Source of the DNA: Anisakis pegreffii
Taxonomy: Eukaryota; Nematoda; Chromadorea; Rhabditida; Anisakidae
Assembly: GCA_035041965.1 (NCBI GenBank)
Contig: JAPYMA010000230.1
Location: forward strand, 154,604-218,603
Direction: 5' to 3'
Length of the DNA stretch: 64,000 nucleotides
Notes under the pieces: model-generated
Told to the model about the DNA's origin: nothing
Database searches by the model: none
Seen by the model: the letters and a program-made list of their open reading frames with translations, nothing else
Translations under genes and position numbers: made by a program
Shown here: in pieces, positions 24,322 to 35,300 of the stretch
Position numbering within the stretch: position 1 is the stretch's first letter
Layout: each line of letters opens with the position of its first letter

Positions 24322-24660
24322 GAATAGCTACCCTGGCATATGAAAAAAATCCCTATAAAAATGAGTTTCAAGAACGTAGGGTATGAATCGCCTTATGAAA
24401 TTAGCGGTAGGTCTGGAAAGTTCGCCTGGTCCACTCATCCTATAAAGTCGAGTTGCTGAGTGGTGACTCGAAAAACATCTGCCTCTTAGTGCTGTTTAAT
24501 AACAGCTGGAATAAAGTTCCAGTGTTATTAAATGCGTTATGAGGAGAAATCTCTCAGGTGTTTGTGGTTACTCGCCGAAGCTTATCTATTAGCTAGTGTC
24601 ATGACAGCATTCATACAATTCTAAGATAATATCCTTATGTCCCTTGCCAGTGTAGTTATT
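24322..24660 (+). ncRNA. Putative structured non-coding RNA, copy 2 (short form, ~340 nt)
   Basis: Closing helix 24323-24338 with 24645-24660 has 15 of 16 pairs; CTAC/GTAG here replaces CTGC/GCAG of copy 1, a compensated G-C to A-U change. The conserved hairpin is CGAGTTGC/GTGACTCG (24449-24456/24463-24470), held by G-U pairs. The variable arm is a single hairpin, TAATAACA-G-CTGGAA loop TTCCAG-TGTTATTA (24498-24530). Both shared blocks are present. Two changes break pairs found in other copies (a C-U mismatch in the closing stem, CCTGGTCC for CCTGGACC), so this copy could be a decaying one. Confidence 0.55.
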
Positions 24661-24687
24661 ATTCGCCCCTAGTGCTACTAAGTAAGA

Positions 24688-24755
24688 TGCTCAAACAATC
24701 CATTCGAACCGAACCACTATAAGATACTCAAACAGTCCATTCGAATAGGATAAGA
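24688..24755 (+). repeat. Short diverged tandem duplication between RNA-like copies 2 and 3
   Basis: A segment with CTCAAACAATCCATTCGAA...ACCACTATA is followed by a second copy CTCAAACAGTCCATTCGAA...ACCACTATA with a few substitutions and a small insertion. It lies in the spacer of the array. Confidence 0.7.
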
Positions 24756-24918
24756 ACCACTATAGCCTCTTCATTTGAGAAAAGATTTTCAATGAAACAC
24801 CAATAGTTGACCGCTTTTAGTAGTTGACCATTTCCGAGAGCTTGAATCTCAGTCTAAAGTTATCGTATTGAAAATAAGGTATTAGTTAGTTTGCGGGAGA
24901 GCTAACCTCAGGTGTTGA

Positions 24919-25264
24919 TAATGGCTGTACTGGCATATCAAAAGAAGAAAATGTTCCCTAAAAATTGAGTTTCACTAACGTAGGGTATGAATCGCCTTAT
25001 GAAGTTAGCGGTAGGTCTGGAAAGTTCGCCTGGACCACTCATCCTGTAGAGTCGAGTTGCTGACTGGTGACTCGAAAAACATTTGAGTCTTAGTGCTCTT
25101 GAATAACAGCTGGAATAAAGTTCCAGTGTTATTAAATGCCTTATGAGGAGAAATCTCTCAGGTGTTTGTGGTAACTCGCCGAAGCTTATCTATCAGCTAG
25201 TGTCATGATGGCATTCATACAATTCTAAGATAATATCCTTATGTCCCTTGCCAGTGCAGTTATT
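24919..25264 (+). ncRNA. Putative structured non-coding RNA, copy 3 (short form, ~345 nt)
   Basis: Closing helix 24920-24935 with 25249-25264 pairs at all 16 positions, three as G-U, which would be A-C mismatches on the minus strand. Conserved hairpin CGAGTTGC/GTGACTCG (25053-25060/25067-25074), variable arm reduced to the GCTGGAA-TAAAG-TTCCAG hairpin (about 25109-25126), and both shared blocks are retained with few changes. It resembles copy 2 in length and arm, copy 1 in the CCTGGACC and TGATGGCA segments. Best-preserved short form. Confidence 0.58.
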
Positions 25265-28200
25265 GTCTCTCATAAGTGGTAATAGGGTATTTGATAAGTC
25301 ACCGCCTCTGTTTTTAATAACCAACCAGTTTCGAGAGCTTATATCTGGGAATAGGATCGAACTAGATAACTGTGGTTTGATCTGTACATAGAGGTTAGAA
25401 ATTTGTCTTGGTTGCCAGAACAACGTCTTCTCAGGCTTAGGATGAGTTGATGTATGAGTTATAAAATAACTTTTGAAGTAGCGTTTTCGGGGTAACGTCA
25501 TGAAATTTGCTCAAATTTTATCATTCGAGCACTCATCTGATAACTTAAGCAACTGAAAGCGAGGTAGCATCCCTCGGATTGTAGAGGAAGCAAGACCAAA
25601 TTCGAGCTTCACTTGGCATTAGGCTCGACTTTTAAGTTGAACTGAAATGACTCCAGCTGTCTTGGTCCGGGTTCCTTCTGAAGATGTTCTTTCAGAAATT
25701 GTTCATGTTATTCTGTCACGGATTGGATATAGTGTGATTGGATATTGGCACTGGAATCTCGTATCTGTGTGAATATTTGTTTGATTGTCCTATTGTTGTT
25801 GTTCTTTACGTGATTATTTCGCGTTGTTGTTTATGTGATTGGTTCGTTCGTGTTTTCGTGCGTTCATCACCGTGTTCATCCTCTCGTTTCGTTGATCATT
25901 ATCGTGTTTTTGATGCTGTCACGCCAGGCATAATGAAGGGAAACATTGCTAGGCGTGGTTTGGTGGCGTTCCATGAGCCAGGTAGAATCGTAAAGTGCAT
26001 AGGGATCCCGCACAAGCCACCCGGGTACAGTTCGATGCCACATGCTGGGTCAGGCTCAGGTTTGAAGCTCTTGCTTGGAAGTAGGCTTGCAACTTTGCTG
26101 AGTGTAGGATAAATTTGCAAATATCAATGGTGCGTGGCGTAATAGCTGTATAAATGGTTTTCCACGTGTTACAATACATTACACCGAAATCGCCTGAAAG
26201 AATCAACGAGTAGTCAGTATTTGTCGCATTCAATGAGTTTAGGATTGTCATGGCATGTCATAACGGCAATGATTTCAACCCTCCCGTATCTTTCGTCCAT
26301 CCTTCATTGCCTTTTTCTTCCGAACCTAGTAACGGATTAGGTAACCATGCTCAGTCATTTGAGGTACTTGAATTATAGCTGGATTTATTTCGAATGAATA
26401 ATACGCTATAATTATTAGAAATATTCCTCTGTGGTTCAATCTGATGATGATAAATTTATCACTCCAGAATAGTGTTCTACTTGGCGATAATGCATGAAGC
26501 AAATTGAAGCCATCCGTTTGCCGTGACGGTAAGGAATTGGTCACCGTCGTCAATTAATATGCTCATGTTTTTTCTGTCATACTGTACTATTTGTGATATT
26601 ATGATAATCTGATTGGCTGCATGCTATGATGGGATATGTTTGCATATTATGGCGTTTTTATGCTGTAATGTCGTATTTGTTGCATATTGTGATATTTATA
26701 CGCTGTAATGTGGTATGTGTTGTATGTTTTTATGTTTTCATTTTAGCGACAATTATGAATTATGTGAAAGGAGTAAAAGTTTTGGGGAGGGGGGTGTTGC
26801 TATGCTTTCGTTTATATTTATTGTTGTTTTTCTCTTTCGAAAGAGCTTTTTATGGAACTTCGTCTTCCGGCCACCTCGTGTGGTTAAAAGAGCTTTCTCG
26901 AGGGTACCGTCCAACTAATGAATGACTATTGCTTGCGTTGTTTTGTAAACTGTTTACGGACGAACAAATCAAAATTTAACTTTCGGATGAGGGAATTTGA
27001 GTCTAATTGTGGCAGCAAGTCAGTGGTTGTGGAATCGTAGGGTATATGAGGTGCAGCAAGCATACAGCAGTTGTTCATTAGCTGGCGGTATTTGGTTCAG
27101 CCTGATTTCCAGATGGGGTTGCTGGTGTCTATGGAAGTTTTGGGCAGGTTTGGGGTGCCATTTCAGTTATGTGGGGTTGACGAAATTTATCCCGCCTGAA
27201 AATATGTTCGAACTGGAAGTCAGGCTTTTCTCCTCTAGGCCTCTGGTTGCGAAACGGCACTTCGGAACCCGTCTGGCAGAAACGATGAGGTGTTGGGGTC
27301 TATGATAGATATTTCCAGAATTTTTTGGATTCCCGCTTTTATGGTGAAGTCAATCACTAGAGCCGTGCCAAGTTGCCACGTTTGGAAGCAGGTCAAATTC
27401 GCGTTGCTTGTTATTTTCATTCATTGATTTCAAGATTTTTATCCATTTGTGAACTTCTAATCGAGGTAATGGAATGGGGGAATGAAGAAGCGTATTTTGA
27501 ACATAATAACTCAGATCGGTCATCTTGTGATCCAGATCTGAACCATCAGTTTTAGATTTTAATTTTGACCCCCTTCAGTTTTTTTAAACCTTGTACGCCA
27601 TCACTTCTTGTTTTTGAATATTTTTTATCTCATGTGGCAGAGATTTGACAAACGGTGATATAGCCTGTTATGAAAATCGCGGTTTCATGCCTGCGATCGT
27701 AATTGCAATCATTAAACGCGTCATGTTAATGTGACATTCATTCCCAATCTTTTTAGTATACTGATTGTGAATCGCCGACATGGATCATGTCCTGATCCCT
27801 CCACGACCTTTATCATCGCCGATTTGAAATCTTCTTGCCTTTGGTTAGATGCTTTCCACGAATTTAGATGCCTTTGGATAGATGCGAATCCACGAATACA
27901 CCGAAAGCACTTAAAAGGATCCAGGAGCAGTCAGTATCTTCTGTGCTTTTAGTAAGTTTAGGATTGTCCTGAGGCAACTGTTGTAATTTTGTGCCAGTAG
28001 GTTTGGAGGAAATGCACGAAAATTGACAATGACATGAATGAGATTTTATTAGGGTTGAAAGTGCAAAACAGTATAAAGTAGGCAGAATGACGTTCGTAAA
28101 ATGGATCAACAATACGCCGACCTTCTGATAAGCACTCGCTGTAATGCAGTATTGTTACCAACAGCATAATTAAATTCATTCGATTCACATAATAACGTAG

Positions 28201-29331
28201 AAAAACAAGCTTGAGTTCAGACTCAGTTCGGGGTTTGTTTTATAGAAAAGACTTTATCAGGACATAAGTCGAGAATGAACACAAAATTGCAAACATTGAG
28301 GAGGCATTACCTCCGTTTTCTATGCGGTCACTGCAACACACTCTCAGTCGACGATGAAAGCTGTCGGAGGTGGACGAATAGTCGCCTTGCCAGCTCCTAC
28401 CATAGGAGCACGACAACCCAATCCATCAACAGACGACACCAACAATCTGTTACTGAAAACGCTCATCGAGAGCAAACTGCCACAGTGGGCGTTGTGCTAG
28501 ACGTCTATAACGAAAAACAACGTGTTCTCAATTTGAAAGTCAATCAGTTCTGTCCAAGACTACAAATATGATCAAAGTGCGCGAACAAATCAAGTGGTCA
28601 GCTCTAATGGACCAATACAGCGAGCGATCAGCTCCCGTATTCAAACATTCAAGTGGACAATTCAACAAGAGACAGCCTACAAACCTGACATTCAGATCAA
28701 CCAATAAATCATATTTGTCACAAACTAGATATCTATGATACATTTATTTTATTCACAAAACTTATTTAAATTTCATGATATGCAATAATAAGCAAATCTT
28801 TTCAATGCAACTGAACAATAATAATGGATGAATTCAGAAATACTCGCTCTTCTCACACCAAACCAATTGTCTTTCCTATCATAACAAAGAACTCAGTCAA
28901 TTAATACTGCTTACAAAAAACGATGTCAGACATAACGTCACAGGAATTATGAAGTACTTGTGACTAATGCAGACTGACTTTTATTTAGGCTCGGGCGAGC
29001 TAAAGATACTCAGAAAATAGAAGAAAGAAAAAGGTGTTGCTATGAGCGAATCGCGTTTAGATACCCGAATGAAAAAAAAAAAAACAACATCACAATGACG
29101 TCCCATCATAACATAACAGCTCCACGAAATATTAGTTTGCCGACCACCCCAATTTCCCCACTGACGCTGCCAAATTCCCCTCGCCCAGCAGGGTCTTTCC
29201 CCACCTCCTGTGAGAAACACTGAGATGCAGTGAAGTTTAACAATAACAACAATAAAAACAACAAAAATTACAATGTCGTTATTAAATCACAACCAATGAT
29301 GTAACAGATGAAGATGAGCGAAATCGTTTAT
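25265..29331. other. Intergenic region, no gene recognised
   Basis: 4 kb of mixed composition. A less AT-rich island around 25920-26110 is open on both strands but matches nothing I know. Two diverged copies of a short sequence (AGTCAGTAT...GTTTAGGATTGTC) occur near 26206-26250 and 27928-27970. Fragments of the RNA-like array do not convincingly reappear here. The rightmost part is the 3' flank of the PTR gene. Confidence 0.4.
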
Positions 29332-32300
29332 TTAATTGTTTGACGATGAGGCATCATAAATTCGTATGTGACATGCTGATAAAACAATATCGATTAAGGA
29401 GAACATACACGGTATTATCAAAAGACCATGAAGTACACATAATGTTATGCACGTAACCATTATTTTAACAAACACCTGAAAAGAACGTATTTTATCCATC
29501 AGATTATTTAAGAATCATCATCGACTACTTCGCATCATTCAGCTATACAATTTCAATATTATTTCTAAAACTGAAATAACTTAAGCTTGAAATAACTTCA
29601 CATTTCATCATTTTTTACTTTTTTCCGTCTATGATTGCTATGTTAATGTTAACATTGATGATGTTAATAATGTTGGTGATAATAATATAGCAAGAATAAT
29701 ATTATTATAATAATAATGTAAGAATAATAATAACAAATGTTATTGTAGTATTCATGCAACAGTTTTCTTATATCTTGCATGATCGATTAAAAGTTATTAG
29801 AATTTATGTGTAGAATAACTAACAAACCTGAGCCATGTAAAGCGGAATGAATAATAGTCCCAATACACACAAAGTAGTACTCAATGAAGCTTGTATGGCG
29901 GGTAATGCAACTGCTGATAGACAAATCCTTAATCTCTGTTCAACCGTTATTGGCCGGTCGTACTGCGCACCTGAAACAAACCCTGTTGTAGCCATGAACA
30001 TGTATATGGAGAAGAGCGATGGTCAGGGAGACCAGAAATTATCGCATTTCCCACCTGATTTACGCAATTTTACTAGCTATTTCACTGCTTTACAGATGGA
30101 AAGTTTCATTACAACTGTAAAGTGTTAATGATTATCATAAAGATCGCTGAAATCCGCCCTCACCCTTTGCCTGCAACATAGCATGAAACACCAGTTTCAC
30201 CAATCGTGAGCTGTAAGATTCAGTGTTGGGCAATAGCGCGCTATTCCGCTAGTCCGCTAATAGCGAATAGCGGAATAGCGGAATAGCGATATCGGAAGTT
30301 CGAGTGAATAGCGGAATAGCGATAGCGGAAACGGCGCTATCGCTGTTCGATAGCGAGCAACTTCCGCTATATTCCGCTATCAGTTTGTTTACAGTACAGA
30401 ATCTGTTACAACAACAAGCAATCATGACTTCTTCAACGTTATATCAACGCCTGTCGACAAATCGCACGAAAAGTCCTTGAAAAAGAGAGCAAAAAAGATC
30501 GTTGAAGAGTGGTTAGATGGAGAACTTGAAAATAGTCTGGGGGATGCAACTTTTATGAATGACACGCGCTTCGTTAAACTGTTTATCAGGTCCACATATT
30601 GTTGGTCATACTTGTTTCAGCTACTTTATAATGTTTTCCATACTTGTTTTAACAATACTTGTTCATCACTTATTGTTTCTACTTCAGATATTAATACCTC
30701 TAGCATGACTTCAAGTGGTTAAAAATTTCAGATATAACACAGGCATGCCTTCTGGGGCACCAGTGGAGCGCATGTTTTCGCTAGGAAAGGATATCGTGCG
30801 AGCGAAGCGGTCGAGAATTTCCGATGGATTATTCAATATGTTGATGTTTATCAAAATAAACGAGAAATTATGAGCATTTTGGGCGCTGTTTTGATGATGT
30901 TTTCGCTGTTGAACTGTTGTGTTTCATGCTGTTGTGTTTCTGTTGTTGTTTTTTTATAACATGCTGTCGACCAAATTTAATGATATGACATTCGACTCAC
31001 TGATTGTGAGGTAGTTTTCGAAAGTGGCACTTTAGGAAAGAGGGGATTTTTGGTGATGATACTTCAGGAAAAAGGGGATCTTTTTGTGACAATACCCTAC
31101 GAAGAACATTTTTTGATGATAATACTGTTGCGGTTTTTTGTTATGTTCCTGTTGTTTCTTCATAATGTGCCGTTGACAAAATTTATTGATATAATATTCG
31201 ATGTGCTAATATAGTTTATGTGTGTCTGTTATTGTTGTTTTTATATAACATGCTGTTGACCAAATTTATTGATATAATATTCGGTGTGCTCATATAGTTT
31301 GTATGTTTCTGTTGTTGTCGTTTTTTCACAATATGTTGTTAACCAAACCTATTGATATGACATTCGGTTCACTGACATAGTTTTCGAAAGTGACTGATAA
31401 ACTTTCGATGATGTTTTTGCTGTTAAGATGTTTTGTTGTGGCCTTTTTTAATGATGCTGTTGTTGTTTTGATGTTGTTTGTGCTCTATTGTTTTAAATTT
31501 TTTTAATGTTTAAATATGTCCTATTGTCATAAAATAAAATTTATTTTCTCGTGAAAATCTACTTTCGTAATGTTTCTCACATTTAATTCAAAAATGCGTG
31601 TTGATTAATGAAAATTTTGAATCATTTAGTGGTGTAATGAGGTTTTTAAAGTAGGCGATAGCGATAGCGCTCCGCTATCGATTCGGTGGGTAATAGCGAT
31701 AGCGGTAACGGACTAGCGGAAGTCTTTTCGATAGTGGAATAGCGATAGCGCGCTATCGTTCTTCGATAGCGCGCCCAACACTGGTAAGATTTATCAAGTT
31801 GATGAATCGTTCTCAAATAACGTTAGTGCCTTTGAAACAATTGCAGTAATTTAACTGATCATTAATGCAGTTCGTTTCTTATTCTAATTTTAATGATTCA
31901 CCTGCACTGTTATAATGATAAGAGACATGGGCTGGGATATCAACACTGAAACCCATCGAAATTAGCATTGCAGCCATCATAATTGGTTCCAAATCAATAC
32001 CCATCCAGCTGGCTGCACCAATGATTCCTGAAAATACAAAAAGAAATATTTGATCGCACACAGTTATTTCGAAAAGTTTTTAACTTTTCAGGTGGGAAGA
32101 AGGAGATCAATGAAATCTGTACGGACATATTTGAACCTTGCATTCAAAAATGCTTAAAGAGAGGCATTTTCTCATTTTGAGTAAATGAAGGTTAATCAAT
32201 TAGGTCGAAGTTGCGAGCAACAGACATTTGAATAATATCACAAACCAGTCATGATCGAGAGAATTGAGGCTGAAACAACTGCGACTGTGAACGTATCGTA

Positions 32301-35300
32301 GAGGAATACGAAACAGATGAAAGCCATGCATGCTAAAGTTCCAACAGCCGATTGCCATGCGTCTGTTGGCATATTATCAATAAGATCAAGATAGACTGCA
32401 TCATCAAGGAATACTGATACATTGAAGTCTCCCCTGAAGTATGAATGCAAAATTACTGAAACGGTCAATATGATTTTGCTATTTTCCATTTCATTATACA
32501 ATAACCTCGTATGTTAGAACTAGTGGTGAACATTATCATGCTATTCGTATTCTGTTACTAGTTTTTTCCGTAGCGCGATAGCTTGCTAATTTTTTCGATT
32601 ATCAGAGATAACTTCCGTTGTGATAATTTTTAGCAGCACAAGGTAGCAATAACTTGCGCGATTCGGCTAATAGTTCATGAATTTCAAACTGCATACCGAT
32701 ATTTGTCAATGATATTGCGCCACTGTCTGAGTAACACTCCTCGTTGGTTCCATTCTTTAAGATGCTCTCCATGATAGCCAGTTGTGAAAAAGAACTTGTT
32801 CAATGCACCACTGAATAATTTATCATTTATTTGAAGTAAATTTCATAATTCGATTTGAAGGTAGTGATTTGATTCATAACTGCTCATTGCATTGTTTTCT
32901 TTTCACAACTTTTATACACAACTTTAGAATACGTACAGTCAGTGGCGTACCCAAGGGGGGGAGGGGGAGGGAGATGCAGAAGGCGCGCGCACCCCTCTTC
33001 TTAGAGCATTGAGCCCCATGTTCAGGTGCTCCATTACCCCCTTCGGTGGTCTGGCAGGCTGTCACTACCCCAACCCCCCTCCCGCTACAATAATTTGCTA
33101 TTTCCACGCATAACGTCAGAACTAATTCCCCGACCCTCTCCATTACCCTTATCACATCCCCAATTACCTGAAAATGGGTAATTTCCTTCTTCTCCCCTGT
33201 GGGGACCCCTGCCTTAGAAGTTTGAAGAAAAGAGGGGAAAGGCTAGAAGGGAGAAGGAACTGAGGAAAAGAAGGCGGAAAAGAAAGGGCAGGAGAGAGAA
33301 GAAACTCATCTATTTTTCTAGATCAGACCGTTTCACGCCTCCCCCTCTAGAAAAAATCCTGGCTATGCCACTGTGCACGGTGTACATGAGCAAAACAGTA
33401 ACAGCTGATTAAGATTTCCAAAATTAATTTAGAATTTTTGCTGAAATCCAAATCATATAATCCTTTAAATTTTCCAGCTATTTATTAATTCTTCATGTGG
33501 ATAGTCTCAAGGAAGTATTTTCTGATTTCTCCACTCGCAGGGTTTTCATATACAACACTCGAAACACAACGTTCGTTTGATCAATTTTGTTAATTGTCAT
33601 CTAAAACCAATTTATTAAGATTGATCATTGATCACCGAACAGCTGAAACTTGCCTGGTCTCATTGAATTGGGTGAATCCTCGCCAAGTTTCATATTCAGG
33701 CCATTCCAGAAATGGTTTCAAGTGTTTTTCATTGAAAGTTATTGCAGTTTGACTATTTTCTAAAATTTTCGGATGCTTCATTAAAATATTCTCCATCATG
33801 CTATTACATGTTCTGTTTGCAAGTTCAAATAACTGACTCTAATAAGTCTGATCAATAGAACAGTGTTTTGGAACTGTATGAGAAAATGCAGTCGAATGCG
33901 CAACTGCTATCATAATTTCTTCTTCCTTTTTCATTAAAACGTTTCTGTGGATCATTTTATTACACAAAATTATGTTGTTTCTATATCAGTGGTTCTCATA
34001 GGGGGTGAAATTACCCATTTTGGGTAATTTAGAGATGTCAAGGGGTAATGAAGGAAGTCGGGAAATTAGTATTTCGTGCAGTTGTTATTTTATGATATTG
34101 TAGAACGCCATTGTGATAGTGTTTTTTTAACTCGGGTATGTAAATGTGGTTAGCTGATGGCAACATTCTTCATTCCTCTATTTTCTGACAATGAGTATCA
34201 TCATTTAGCCTAACAGGGTTTTCATTTGTTTTAACAAGGTTTTCATTCTTTTCCTTGCTGTTACAATCGCTCTCATAGCTTTTATCATCAAAAATGTTCT
34301 CTTTCGCCAATTTCTCATTCATTTCACTGAACAGTAAAAGTCTAATTCTCATTCTATCAAATACACTCTATAATTGATCGTTTGACTGTCGAACGTTGTT
34401 GAGCAATTCAATTCGATTTCTGTATTGTTGATTTCGGCTGTCAACACTCGTCAACGTATCCAGTAAATAGTATATGCTACAGAATAAGAAATTAATTCGA
34501 ACTGTGAAGTGAAATAAGACGAAGTGAATGAGAAAAACTCATCAAGAGAACGACACTCGCATGCAATAGCTATGAGAGTGAATACAACACGTCTGAAAAG
34601 AATGAGAATTCACCTAAAACAGTTTGAAGTGAGCGTATCACAGACAATAGGTTTTCACAGACAATACTGCAATCATAATCGATTGCAATAATGAGTAAAA
34701 CAACGGTACAGGACAATGATATCAAGGTTTTGTATCAGAGGGGGAAGGAGGTAAGGGCGGCCTGCCAGATCATCGAAAGAGATAATGGAGTACTCGAACG
34801 TGAGAACCACTGTTCTATATGAAACGCACAATTTTTGAACCGGTAGATTTTTAGAAAATTATTAAAAAACAACAGACCTGTTGATGTGGGTTGCTCATTA
34901 AATGCTTCTTCTTCCTCGGCAAATATTTCTTCGAAAGATAAAAAGTCTCTTATGAAATAATTAGAACTTTCCGGCCCCCATGAACAGTCCATATGCTCAA
35001 GTTCAGAAACCATTTCGTTTAATCGCTGAAGCCGAATCGGATTCGAGAGGTCACCAGGATGATTCACGTAAAACTGGCCCATTGTATATTGAGAAGCTTG
35101 ATATTTCGTGCGTAAATGTACGGCCTTAAATCGAGTAATTGTAAATTGACCTTTACATTATGTCAGTATGTGAGCAAAGAAGGAAATTATTGATGAATTT
35201 TGCATCTAGGAAAAAGTTTTTTTGAAGTGAAGTTTTCAAGTTAACAATCAGTATTAGATGAACTAATCGATGAAAACAGGCATTCTGAGCATGTATAGAA

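Noticed and set aside
25922..26112. Small open frames on both strands in a less AT-rich island
   Set aside because: No recognisable protein or RNA fold; left as unannotated.
27030..27130. Possible fourth, diverged copy of the RNA-like unit (CGTAGGGTAT, TTAGCTGGCGGTA)
   Set aside because: Only short matches in order, no closing helix and no conserved hairpin found; chance similarity cannot be excluded.
33500..33600. Candidate PTR exon on the minus strand (MTINKIDQTNVVFR)
   Set aside because: Does not match the family; the true next exon at 32697-32810 continues the frame and carries the expected FFFTTGYHGEHLKEW segment.
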